Shown here: positions 1 to 8,076 of the stretch, one piece after another | How positions within the stretch are numbered: the stretch's first letter is position 1 | Layout of the letters: each line of letters opens with the position of its first letter | NCBI RefSeq assembly: GCF_030644365.1 | Contig: NZ_CP130058.1 | Span: 1,798,001-1,862,000 of the forward strand | Source: Schaalia sp. HMT-172 | GTDB taxonomy: Bacteria; Actinomycetota; Actinomycetes; Actinomycetales; Actinomycetaceae | Direction of reading: 5' to 3' | DNA length: 64,000 nt | Program-made: the position numbers and the translations under genes | The notes under the pieces: model-generated | The model's input: only the letters and a program-made list of their open reading frames with translations | Told to the model about the DNA's origin: nothing | Database searches by the model: none

Positions 1-3000
1 GCGAGGCAGCTCAATGGCTTCCAGGCTCGTGTTCGCGAACGCCCGCTCACCGATCGACGTCAGCCGGGAGGGGTGGGCCGCGTCGTCCTGGAAGGTGACA
101 TTCTTCAGCGAGGAGTAAATGAAGGCCTCGTTGCCGATGCTGCGCACGGCGGCGGGAATCGTCACGTGTTCCACGGTCGAGCTCGCGAAGGCGCGCTCGC
201 CGATGTCGGTGACGCCCTCGGGGATGACGACGTCGGTCGCGCTGCCCTTGTAGGCCGTGAGAACGCCGTTCTCGTCGACCTCGAAGTCGTCGGCGTCGGC
301 TGCTCGCACCGTGACGGGGATCGAGGCGGTCTTGACTGCTCCCGCCGCGTCGGTGACGGTCGCGCTCAGCGTGCCCGCTCCGCCGTGGTCTCCGCCCGTC
401 ACCGTGGCGCTCGTCGTTCCCGCGATGCCGGCGACCGTGGCCAGGTCGACGGGCTCCACCGACCAGCTAATGTCGCGGCCCTGTAGGGAGGGCGCCAGGT
501 AGGACTTCACGGTGCCTTCCTCGCCCACCTTGACGGCCAGCGAGGATTGCTCCAGCTCGATGCCCACATCCTCAGAGATCGTGCGCACGTGGACCTGCGC
601 GGCGGCCGACAGGCTCGGCTGGGTCGCGTCGGTCGCAGTAATGGTCGCGTCGCCCGCAGCCAGAGCCTGGACCTCACCATTCTCATTCACGGTTGCCACG
701 GCCTCGTTCGAGGAGGACCACACGAGGTCGGTGACGTTCGCGTTCGAGGGCTCGTAGGAGGCGGTGAGCGCGACCTTGTCGCCCGCGACGACCGTGGAGG
801 TCTGCGGGGCAAGCGACAGGGAGGTCATCGGGATGGTCTGGAAGCGGATCTGGCGGCGGGTCTGGTTCTTGCCCCAGTCCCACGCGTACAGGTAGGAGGT
901 CGCCGGGTCGGTAGAATCCGCGCGGTCGACCAGATCCTTCCAGGCGATCTCGTAGTGCTTGGAGTAGGTGCCGTCGGGCTGACGGTTCGCGCCCACGACC
1001 TCCTTCTCATCGAAATAGTGACGAGAGTTGGGAGACTCGGAGAAAGCGATGCCGGCCAGAGGCGAATGATCGGAGACATCGAAGGACACGACGCGCCCCT
1101 CGCCCTCGCCCGTCACCGCAACGTTCGAAATGACGGGTGCCTGTGTGTCCAAGGAAAACTGCCAGGTCATCTGCTGGGTCGAGGACGAGGGAGCCACGGA
1201 GGAGGCCTCGATCGAAAGCGTGTAGCGCCCGTCGGGCAGCTCGTTGCCGGCCTCGTCGAAACCGTCGAAGACCGGATTGTTGCCCTCCTGGCTCTCGACG
1301 GGCAGAATCGCGCCTGCGGAAAAGTTGAACAAGGACTTCTTCGCACGCTCGAAGGTGTAGGAGCGCACGGTCTGGCCGTCCTCGTTCGTGTACGTGTAGG
1401 TCAGCTTCGGCGTGTTACGCAGCAGGCACGTGCGCGGCAGCATCTTGTTGGGCGCCTCCTGCGCGGCCGAGCGCGACATGATGAAGGAGGCGGGGTCGAC
1501 CGCGCGAACGGCGGTGGCGTCCTGGCCGTCCAGCGGGTTGAGCGCGCCCAGGGGCACGTCCGTCGCCGGGTTCATGAGGGTCGAGGAGCAGGCGTGCGCG
1601 GTGCTCGTCGTGCCGTCGTACCACTTGCCGTCGAAGATGGCGGGCGCGCCCCACGAGCCGTAGAAGCCCATGTAGGGCACCGTCAGGTCGGGGGCGCCAT
1701 CCGTGCTCGTGAAGGTGACGGCTCCGTCGATGAAGGTGCCCTTGGGGGCGTTGGCGTTCGCGTACGAGGCGAAGGCCGAGCGCGGGGTCACAGTGACGGT
1801 CACGGTGGCGGCTCCCTGGGCGGGGACGGTCACCGAGTCGGCGGAGAAGGTCAGGTCGATGCCCGCTCCCGCCCAGTTGGTGGAGTGCTCCGTGAAGAGC
1901 CCGTCCTCGACGATCTCGGACAGCGCCTGGCCGCCCAGGGCATAGGAGCGGGCCTCGTTGGAGACGTTGGTCAGGCTCACCTGGAAGGTCCAGCCCTGCG
2001 TGCCATCCCCCAGGTCGGCCTTGGGGCGCGAGGGGTTCACGGCGCCCACCACGGCCGGGTACACGAACGAGGTCGTGGCAGCCAGGGCGTCCACCTGGCC
2101 CGCACCGACGCGACGGGGCGAGTAGTAGGTGCCGTTGTTCTGGTCGACGTCGAGCAGCGGGTGGGCGGTGCCCATCAGGAAGTTCGTGACGATCGAGGTC
2201 TTCTCGGAGGCGCTCAGGTCGGCGAACGCCGGGTCCTCATTGATGCGCTGGCGCACGAGCGCGGCGATGCCCGCGACCTGCGGGGTCGCCATGGAGGTGC
2301 CCGACATGGCCCGGTACTCACCCCCCAGGACGGCGGACGTGATGGTACCGCCGGGGGCGGCGACCTCGGGCTTGAGGGCCAGGTCGGGGGTGACGCCCCA
2401 GGACGTGAAGTCCGAGACCGTGGGGTTGGCGGAGGCCAGCGCGACGCCCGCGTGCGGGTTCGAGATGGAGATCGAGTGGGAGTCGGCGGCGTTGATGGCC
2501 GCGATCAGCGCATCCTTCTCCTTCTTCGTGATGGTCACGGTCGCCAGCGTGTGGGTGGACTCGATGGTCGCCTCGTAGGGAGTGTCCGCGTCCTCGGCGT
2601 CGCCGATGATGAGGGCCGCGGGCTTGGAGCTCAGCTTGGTGAGCGCGCTGACCTTGGCCTCGTGCGTCATGTCGGCCCCGGTCGCGCTGTCCGACCCACC
2701 GCGGTCCTCCAGGACGATGACGGAGGAGAGGTCACCGGGGTGCTCAGCGGTGAGTTTGTTGAGGGCCGCGCCGTCACCGATACCGGCATAAACGAGGGTA
2801 TATGTCCCCTCGGGGATGTCGAGCAGGCTGGGGACGACAGCGTCCTTGAGGCCGCGCGACTTTCGGTAGACGATCTGCTCGTCACCGTGGGTGAGGTAGG
2901 GCAGGGCGTCCTGGTTGTTGACTGAGGCGACGGCCAGCGTCGAGGGGTAGGAGGCCGGCTCGGAGACCGTGCCCGCGTCGGGATCGCTCGCGTAGGGCTT

Positions 3001-4191
3001 GCCCTTGCCAGTGTAGTTGGAGTAGGCGCTCGAGTAGGAGTTGCCCGCGGCGGCATTGACGGTCACGCCCGCGGCGGCGAGGTTCTTGTAAACCTCCGCG
3101 TAGACGGTGCCCGCCTCGGTTCCCATGCCGGCGTCGTCACCGAGGGACAGGTTGATCGAGTCGGGCTTGATGATGACCGCGTCGTCGAGGGCGGCGAGCA
3201 CGGTACTGTCGGGGATTGACCCGTCCTTGTCGGCGGCGACCTTCGCGACGATGATCTGCGCGTTGGGGGCGGTCCCCTGCAGGTCGGGCGCGTTCGCCGC
3301 CGCGATGGCGGCCACGTGCGTGCCGTGGGAGAGATCCTTGGTGGAGGTGGGAAGCACGTTCGCGTCGTTGTCGGCGTAGTCGAAAACGAAGGGGATCTTC
3401 GAGTTCAGGTACGCGCCGCTCGTGCCGTGGCTGAGCTTGCCCACGAGGGACTCGACGTCCCGCTGTGTCAAGCGGACAGGCACGCCGTCCATGGAGCCGG
3501 AGAACGCCGGGTGTGTTGCTTCGATGCCCGTGTCGATGACCTCGATGACCTGCTTGTCACCTTTGACGGTGGTCTGGTTCGCGCGGGTCATCTCCAGGGA
3601 GGAGCCGTTCTTCAGGGCGGGGTTGACGGCGTCCACGCTGGCCGCGGCGGACTCGCCGTCGACGACCAGCGGCTTGTGGTGGCGCTCGACGAAGGCGGTC
3701 TTGACGCCCGCAGTGTTTTTGATGGCCTCGAGGCAGGAGGCGGGGGCGCTGATTGCGAAGCCGTCGAAGGCATGGGTGTAGTCGGCGACGTCGGTAACAT
3801 CGGCGCCGGGGACCGCTTGCTCGACCGAGGTTTCGATCCGGTCCCTGACCGTCTCATGCTTCGTCTGGGAGGAGAGCCCGAAAACGCGCTGATACCAGGG
3901 AATACCGACGTTTCCGTCCTCCAGTGCGACGATGATCGTCACCGGGGTGTCGTCGGCGCCCTCGGGCGCGGTGATCGGGGTGGGGTCCCCGGCCTCGTCG
4001 GTTGCGCCGGACTGGGGTCCGTCTCCTGATTGCGCCTCGTTCAACGAGGCATGGGAGCCCTGGGCAGCCCCGGCGGCGACGTTGGGGACCTGGGTTTCCT
4101 CCTCGGCGAAGGCCGCCGGGGTACTCACTGTGGTCGCGGCGAGGGCGCCGGTCACTACCAGCGCCAGTGCCATGATGGAACGATGGGACAT
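1..4191 (-). CDS. Secreted subtilisin-family (S8) protease with Big2 and BspA-type LRR C-terminus, 3' end outside window
   Basis: This is a cell-surface serine protease of the lactocepin/C5a-peptidase style. The first 1397 codons are present and the frame is still open at base 1. It starts at ATG 4191 with a signal peptide (hydrophobic core, Ala-rich end near AFA-EE). The catalytic triad is visible as Asp220 (VIDTGIE), His289 (SHGTHVA) and Ser633 (GTSMATP), with a long insert between His and Ser that includes a PA-like segment near residues 440-560. After the protease come beta-sandwich regions, a bacterial Ig-like group 2 domain around residues 1120-1200 (WSSSNEAVATV), and from about residue 1300 leucine-rich repeats of the BspA/LRR_5 type (IPEGVTDIGERAF). 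The domain order suggests a host-protein-degrading adhesin. Substrate and wall anchoring cannot be judged because the C-terminus is missing. Confidence 0.9.
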   Translation of the reverse strand, partial: MSHRSIMALALVVTGALAATTVSTPAAFAEEETQVPNVAAGAAQGSHASLNEAQSGDGPQSGATDEAGDPTPITAPEGADDTPVTIIVALEDGNVGIPWYQRVFGLSSQTKHETVRDRIETSVEQAVPGADVTDVADYTHAFDGFAISAPASCLEAIKNTAGVKTAFVERHHKPLVVDGESAAASVDAVNPALKNGSSLEMTRANQTTVKGDKQVIEVIDTGIEATHPAFSGSMDGVPVRLTQRDVESLVGKLSHGTSGAYLNSKIPFVFDYADNDANVLPTSTKDLSHGTHVAAIAAANAPDLQGTAPNAQIIVAKVAADKDGSIPDSTVLAALDDAVIIKPDSINLSLGDDAGMGTEAGTVYAEVYKNLAAAGVTVNAAAGNSYSSAYSNYTGKGKPYASDPDAGTVSEPASYPSTLAVASVNNQDALPYLTHGDEQIVYRKSRGLKDAVVPSLLDIPEGTYTLVYAGIGDGAALNKLTAEHPGDLSSVIVLEDRGGSDSATGADMTHEAKVSALTKLSSKPAALIIGDAEDADTPYEATIESTHTLATVTITKKEKDALIAAINAADSHSISISNPHAGVALASANPTVSDFTSWGVTPDLALKPEVAAPGGTITSAVLGGEYRAMSGTSMATPQVAGIAALVRQRINEDPAFADLSASEKTSIVTNFLMGTAHPLLDVDQNNGTYYSPRRVGAGQVDALAATTSFVYPAVVGAVNPSRPKADLGDGTQGWTFQVSLTNVSNEARSYALGGQALSEIVEDGLFTEHSTNWAGAGIDLTFSADSVTVPAQGAATVTVTVTPRSAFASYANANAPKGTFIDGAVTFTSTDGAPDLTVPYMGFYGSWGAPAIFDGKWYDGTTSTAHACSSTLMNPATDVPLGALNPLDGQDATAVRAVDPASFIMSRSAAQEAPNKMLPRTCLLRNTPKLTYTYTNEDGQTVRSYTFERAKKSLFNFSAGAILPVESQEGNNPVFDGFDEAGNELPDGRYTLSIEASSVAPSSSTQQMTWQFSLDTQAPVISNVAVTGEGEGRVVSFDVSDHSPLAGIAFSESPNSRHYFDEKEVVGANRQPDGTYSKHYEIAWKDLVDRADSTDPATSYLYAWDWGKNQTRRQIRFQTIPMTSLSLAPQTSTVVAGDKVALTASYEPSNANVTDLVWSSSNEAVATVNENGEVQALAAGDATITATDATQPSLSAAAQVHVRTISEDVGIELEQSSLAVKVGEEGTVKSYLAPSLQGRDISWSVEPVDLATVAGIAGTTSATVTGGDHGGAGTLSATVTDAAGAVKTASIPVTVRAADADDFEVDENGVLTAYKGSATDVVIPEGVTDIGERAFASSTVEHVTIPAAVRSIGNEAFIYSSLKNVTFQDDAAHPSRLTSIGERAFANTSLEAIELPR

Positions 4192-4504
4192 CTCTGGCTC
4201 ACTTGATTGACAACTGGGCGTCGGGCGCGCGTCTTCGCTGCGCACCCAGCGTCAAGGGTAGAGTCATTGCCCGAAAGAACCTAGACCTCGTCCTTCTTCT
4301 TCTCATCATGTGTCAAGTGCTTGATCACCAGACTTTGGTAGCGTAAACTCTCCTGATTTAGGTGTGCCTTAGTTTGCGTGCTTCTGTGTTATTTCGGGCG
4401 TCCGCGCCGGATGCGACAACCCGCCGGGCAGCCTCGGACGCTCCGGTCCGCTCGCCACCCGGCGGGTCGATGTGTGCGCGGCGTGTCGCCCGCGCGAGGA
4501 GGAC
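4192..4504. other. 313-bp intergenic region upstream of the protease gene
   Basis: No gene is seen here. On the minus strand, towards the protease, there is a TTGACA hexamer at 4311-4316 but no convincing -10 box at a normal distance. A DtxR/IdeR-like iron-box candidate lies at 4358-4376 (TTAGGTGTGCCTTAGTTTG, about 12 of 19 positions of the usual consensus). Both are weak on sequence alone. Confidence 0.3.
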
Positions 4505-4822
4505 TCAGAGAATAACGGCCGTCCCCGTCGCGATCGCCGCGAGCATGCCGTTGTCCGCGCCAGCGGTGAAGTAGTCGACCTTCACGCCGACGACCGCGTT
4601 GGCGCCCATCGCCTGCGCCCGGGCGCACATCTCATTGACGGCAGTAGCCGACGCATTGCCGATCTCCTCCTCGTACTGGGAGGCGCGCCCGCCGAACATG
4701 TTGGACAGGCTCGCGCCGAAGTCCTTGAACATGTTGACGCCGGCGAAGGTCTCGCCGGACACCATGCCGATGTAGCGCTTAATCGGGGCTCCCTCAACGG
4801 TCGGGGTCGTCACCACAAGCAT
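4505..4822 (-). CDS. YbjQ/UPF0145 family protein
   Basis: This small cytosolic protein (105 aa) belongs to the YbjQ family (UPF0145, DUF74), whose members form pentamers of unknown biochemical role and have been described as a possible heavy-metal-binding fold. The family hallmarks are present: TTPTVEG at the N-terminus, a [16 protein letters not shown] segment, and [12 protein letters not shown] near the C-terminus. Two ATG codons lie in tandem. The AAGGAG site is 6 nt from the second (4822) and only 3 nt from the first (4825), so the second is preferred. It is a single gene, in the same direction as the downstream protease but 313 bp from it. Confidence 0.85.
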   Translation of the reverse strand: MLVVTTPTVEGAPIKRYIGMVSGETFAGVNMFKDFGASLSNMFGGRASQYEEEIGNASATAVNEMCARAQAMGANAVVGVKVDYFTAGADNGMLAAIATGTAVIL

Positions 4823-4989
4823 CATGCTCTCCTTTGGTTAAGTCGTGAACAGACCAACAATACCTATGCTCCCGCCACGGGGCCACCAGGGAAGCCCGAA
4901 CGCCACGGCGGCCGTCTTGTCGAGCTCGGACACCACACCCTACTGCGCTGCTGCCGACCGGCGTTTAACGGGGTGCCGGATGATTGTCT

Positions 4990-5073
4990 TCAAATGGAAG
5001 GGACCTCGACGATGCTGGGGCCCTTCTTCGGGGCGTACAGTTCCTTGTCTTCCTTCTTCACGTCATAGACCAT
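4990..5073 (-). pseudogene. 27-codon N-terminal remnant of a GyrI-like/AraC effector-binding-domain protein
   Basis: A good Shine-Dalgarno (GAAGGAG, 7 nt spacing) precedes ATG 5073, followed by MVYDVKKEDKELYAPKKG and PSIVEVPSI, then TGA. The sequence matches the conserved N-terminus of GyrI-like small-molecule-binding proteins, which begin with M-x-YD-x-KKE-x-KELYAP and normally continue for about 200 residues. The rest of that protein is not recognisable in any frame before the YbjQ gene. This is most simply a gene truncated by deletion. An alternative is that the short peptide is still translated. Confidence 0.6.
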
Positions 5074-5217
5074 GTCGCACTCCTTCGGCTGCCAGCCAGG
5101 ATACCGCGATCCCCTCCCGTGAATCCACCTCCGCCGCGGCATCGCGGTGGTAGCATCCGATTGTCCACTCGATTCACGGGCGCGCCGATGCGCCCGACGC
5201 TCATGCGGGGCAACGCC

Positions 5218-5988
5218 ATGAAGATGCACACCTACGGGGACTATGGGGACGACTCCCCCACCGTCTTACTCATTCACCCGATGATCTCCTCGGCCTCGGG
5301 CATAAAAATTGCGGTAGCCGACCACATGGGCGCGGGGCTGCGGTTCCTCGCGCCCGACCTGTCCGCCCACGGGGACGAGGCCTCAGCCCCCTACGTGTCA
5401 GCAGCCAACGAGGCGGCGGCGATCCACTCCTGGCTCGTGGAACACGATGCCACGCACCTGACGCTCACGTTCGGGGCGTCACTCGGCGGGGTCGTACTCT
5501 TTGAACTGCTGCGATTCCCCGACCTCTCCTTCGATCGAGTGTTTGTTGAAGGGGTGAGCTTCTACTCGGGCGGGCCCGTGGCCCGGGCGGGAGGAGCCGT
5601 CCTCGGCCGCGTCATGATAGCCAAGCGCCGCAAGGCCGCGCGCGACCCCGAGGCCGGGGTCCGCAAGCTCGCGCGCCTCTACGGCGAGGAGGCCGCGCGC
5701 CCCATGACTCACTCACTCATCGCGATGAGCGAGGACAGCATCCGCGCGATCGCCCGCGACTGCTCACGGGTCTCTCTCCCTCCCCTCTCCCCCGCCACTC
5801 AGCGCCGCTGCACGTTCGCGTATGGGGAGAAAGACTCGGACCTGCGCCTCGCACGGCGCACAGTTCCGCGCCTCTACCCCGGCGCGGAGCTGGTCGTGTG
5901 GCCCGGGTGGGGGCACTGCGAGCGCATGAGCCGTGACTCGCGCGCCTACGGGCAGATGCTGCGCGAGCTCGCGCTGGACGGCCGCTAG
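5218..5988 (+). CDS. Alpha/beta-hydrolase fold protein
   Basis: A 256-residue cytosolic hydrolase. ATG 5218 is chosen because GGGG lies 7 nt upstream and the recognisable fold begins right after (TVLLIHPMISSASG, the oxyanion-hole strand). The nucleophile elbow reads FGASLGG, the acid-loop region YGEKDSD, and the C-terminal histidine WGHCERM, so a Ser-Asp-His triad is plausible. The substrate cannot be named. Its stop codon overlaps the stop of the convergent methyltransferase gene within the palindrome CTAG at 5985-5988. Confidence 0.8.
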   Translation: MKMHTYGDYGDDSPTVLLIHPMISSASGIKIAVADHMGAGLRFLAPDLSAHGDEASAPYVSAANEAAAIHSWLVEHDATHLTLTFGASLGGVVLFELLRFPDLSFDRVFVEGVSFYSGGPVARAGGAVLGRVMIAKRRKAARDPEAGVRKLARLYGEEAARPMTHSLIAMSEDSIRAIARDCSRVSLPPLSPATQRRCTFAYGEKDSDLRLARRTVPRLYPGAELVVWPGWGHCERMSRDSRAYGQMLRELALDGR

Positions 5989-6596
5989 TCCCACCGCTTC
6001 CTATTGGGCAGGACGGCGATCACGCAGGGAATGCGGCCGCGCACGAGGCGGTAGCGGGCCTCGGCGTACCCCATCCCCTCGACAAACGCCCGGTACGAGG
6101 CCGGGGTGAAGCGCCGCTCAAAGCCTGCGCCGAGGCGGGCAAGCAGAGCGGGGATCATGCCCTGCTTGCGTTTCGGGGGCTCAACGTAGGTGGGGAGGAT
6201 GATCGTTCCACCGGGCCTGACCACGCGGGCGAGCTCGCGCAGGGCTTGCTCGGGGTCGGGCAGGAGGTGGATGACGTTGCCGGCGACGGCGACGTCGAAC
6301 GAGTCATCGGCGTAGGGCAGGGCCGTGATGTCTGCTTGTTCAACGGTGACGTTCGAGCGCTTCGCGAGCTTCTTGCGTGCCTGCTTGAGCATCCCCTCGG
6401 AGTAGTCGGTCGCGACCAGGCGCGCGCATACGGGGGCGATGGCGGCGCTGATCGCGCCGGTGCCACACGCGCACTCCAGGACCTCGTCGCCTGGGCCGAT
6501 CATCTGTCCGACGGCGAGTGCCGTGCCCTCATACGAGGCTCGGTTCACCGTGTTTTCAAAGGCGTCGTACAGGGGCGCGACCCGATCCCAGAACAT
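5985..6596 (-). CDS. Class I SAM-dependent methyltransferase
   Basis: A 203-residue methyltransferase of the UbiE/Methyltransf_11 type. Motif I is VLECACGTGAIS (SAM-binding glycine-rich loop), followed by the acidic strand end VATDYSEGM and a post-motif region FDVAVAGNVIHLLPDP with LARVVRPGGTII. Start ATG 6596 is supported by GGAGGTG 7 nt upstream; the frame is open further upstream but those codons lie in non-coding-looking DNA next to the repeat array. The acceptor substrate is unknown. It converges on the hydrolase gene with a 4-nt overlap. Confidence 0.85.
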   Translation of the reverse strand: MFWDRVAPLYDAFENTVNRASYEGTALAVGQMIGPGDEVLECACGTGAISAAIAPVCARLVATDYSEGMLKQARKKLAKRSNVTVEQADITALPYADDSFDVAVAGNVIHLLPDPEQALRELARVVRPGGTIILPTYVEPPKRKQGMIPALLARLGAGFERRFTPASYRAFVEGMGYAEARYRLVRGRIPCVIAVLPNRKRWD

Positions 6597-6734
6597 TGCT
6601 GAACACCTCCGTGTGCCTGTCGAACGCGCACACCGACGGTGGCGCATCAGTACGCTACTGGGAATGCTACGCCCTCGGGTGCGCTGCCGGGGCGAAACGG
6701 GGTTTTGTGCACGGCAACAGAAGCGCGAGGGCAC

Positions 6735-6839
6735 ATCCGGATAGGATGCACGCATCCGGATAGGTTATGCGCATCCGGATAGGTTACTAAGCTATCCGGA
6801 TGTTCGTAACCTATCCATATGTTCGTAACCTATCCGCAT
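6735..6839. repeat. 105-bp inverted array of GGATAGG/CCTATCC units, copy 1
   Basis: The core unit is ATCCGGATAGGTTA plus about five variable bases. GGATAGG starts at 6739, 6758 and 6777 (steps of 19), then the inverted word starts at 6791 (GCTATCC, one mismatch), 6810 and 6829 (CCTATCC, steps of 19). The turn is 14 bp. The two halves form an imperfect inverted repeat with arms of about 50 bp and a perfect 10-bp centre (ATCCGGATAG / CTATCCGGAT). The flanks 6597-6734 and 6840-6987 contain no gene that I can recognise. Confidence 0.9.
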
Positions 6840-6987
6840 CCACATGTGCAGCGCAGCTCCTTGCACGCGACTACGCTCAGCGCACCTGAACCAGGCCGCA
6901 AGCCGCGTCCACAGACCAGAGAAGGACTCGCTGCGGGCCGGAAAACGACAGTCGCGAGGGCACCGCGTCCGCAGACTCAGGGGAGGA

Positions 6988-7371
6988 CTACCCGTTTGCA
7001 CGCGGTGATACACGCCGCGTGCGGCGCGCGTGGATGAGCGCGCCAACGCCGTGGGCCACGAAGCCGAGGATGCTGTAGCCCACCCCGTAGATCAAGGCGC
7101 TGTCGTTGAAGAACAGGAACATCGGCGCCAGGAAGCACACAAAAGGCGCGAGCAGCCACAGGAGGCTGAAGCCCTCCTTCACGCCGTCCCACGCGCCGAA
7201 GACTATCGCCAGGAGGGGCAGGATGACGAGCAGGATCAGGAACGCGAGGCTCTTCACGATCTCCATCGAGTCCGAGGCGCGCGAGACACCAAACCATGCC
7301 GCCGGCACCAGCAGGTAGATGCCAAACAGCACGACGATACGAATCCACGTTGATTTTGTCGTCCACCTCAT
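6988..7371 (-). CDS. Small integral membrane protein of unknown function
   Basis: A 127-residue protein with about four hydrophobic segments (near residues 10-28, 38-60, 68-87 and 92-112), a basic N-terminus and a basic C-terminal tail. I do not recognise the family. ATG 7371 has no Shine-Dalgarno, but TATTAT lies exactly 6 nt upstream of it, which fits a leaderless mRNA. It is flanked upstream by a small Cys-rich protein gene and downstream by the repeat array. Confidence 0.65.
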   Translation of the reverse strand: MRWTTKSTWIRIVVLFGIYLLVPAAWFGVSRASDSMEIVKSLAFLILLVILPLLAIVFGAWDGVKEGFSLLWLLAPFVCFLAPMFLFFNDSALIYGVGYSILGFVAHGVGALIHARRTRRVSPRANG

Positions 7372-7383
7372 AGCCCAATAATA
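7372..7383 (-). promoter_or_regulatory. Leaderless-type -10 box for the 127-aa membrane protein
   Basis: TATTAT at 7378-7383 on the minus strand, 6 nt before ATG 7371. Transcription would begin at or next to the A of the start codon. Confidence 0.55.
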
Positions 7384-7495
7384 CCTGTGTCACACGAGTA
7401 AATACTCTCTTTGACACATGAGCACCCCGAGCCTCGAGAAAGGCGCACGAAACCAAGCGTCGCGGGACTTGCGACACTGCCAGAGGAGCGCAGGA

Positions 7496-7675
7496 CTAGC
7501 TGCAGAAGCTGCCGAAGAAACCGCGCTTCTTCTCGGCGGCGGCATACTCCTCGTCGGTATGGTTCTTATCGCACCACTGATCCGCGGGCACCTTCTCCTT
7601 CACCGAGTCGATGTGCTTGCCGCAGCCCTTCCACGTGGTCTTTCCGCATACCTCGCAGGTGGTGGGTCGACACAT
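7496..7675 (-). CDS. Small cysteine-rich, zinc-ribbon-like protein
   Basis: A 59-residue protein with a CEVCGKTTWKGCGKH segment and a later CDKNH, giving a probable Cys/His metal site. Short proteins of this kind are common in actinobacteria and have no assigned function. ATG 7675 is chosen over an upstream in-frame ATG because GGAAGGA lies just before it and the conserved part starts MCRPTTC. It is followed downstream by the membrane-protein gene. Confidence 0.7.
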   Translation of the reverse strand: MCRPTTCEVCGKTTWKGCGKHIDSVKEKVPADQWCDKNHTDEEYAAAEKKRGFFGSFCS

Positions 7676-7770
7676 GATATTTTCCTTCCGTTGTTGCACG
7701 CCGAATCCGTCGGCGGATCCGCGCCATGGTGCTCTGAGTTCTCCCCCAGCGGGCTGGTTGCGCCGTCACA

Positions 7771-8076
7771 TTAGGCCAGCCGGAGGAACAATTCTTCGAG
7801 CTCGTCGAGCGTCATGCTGCCGGTTTTAACAAGAGATTCTACCGCTTCGGGCGCCAGCGCATCATCGTTTTCATGGTCGGCGTCCTCGATCGCGCACTGG
7901 GACATGATCGTCGCGACAGCAAGGTAGCTGGCGCGCTTCATCGCGGAGTTGACGGCCGCGAACTGGATGAGCACGTCACGGCAATTCGCGTCCCCGCTCT
8001 CGATGTGGTCGATGAGGCTGTCGAGCTGCCCGCGGGCGCGCTTCAGGCGGTTCACGACCTGCTTGCGCGTCGTCAT
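7771..8076 (-). CDS. cstR: CsoR/CstR-family repressor, probable persulfide sensor
   Basis: A 101-residue all-helical repressor of the DUF156 (CsoR/RcnR/CstR/FrmR) family. Copper-sensing CsoR uses Cys-His-Cys. Here Cys32 and Cys61 are kept with the 29-residue spacing of the CstR pair (Cys31/Cys60), and the position of the copper-ligand histidine, four residues before Cys61, is Ile57. This is the pattern of per- or polysulfide-sensing CstR rather than a copper sensor. Start ATG 8076 overlaps the stop of the upstream CoA-disulfide reductase gene (ATGA), so the two are co-translated. That partner enzyme handles persulfides, which supports the assignment. Confidence 0.75.
   Translation of the reverse strand: MTTRKQVVNRLKRARGQLDSLIDHIESGDANCRDVLIQFAAVNSAMKRASYLAVATIMSQCAIEDADHENDDALAPEAVESLVKTGSMTLDELEELFLRLA

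Noticed and set aside
547-2925. A 792-codon open frame on the plus strand
   Set aside because: It is the exact antisense of the S8 protease gene, in the same codon phase, and has Gly/Arg-rich low-quality composition; high GC creates such shadows.
6735-6839. Insertion-sequence end or MITE
   Set aside because: No target-site duplication or transposase is visible at either locus; the internal phased structure is unlike a simple MITE.
7771-8076. Copper-responsive CsoR
   Set aside because: The copper-ligand His position is Ile and the neighbour is a persulfide enzyme, not a copper exporter.
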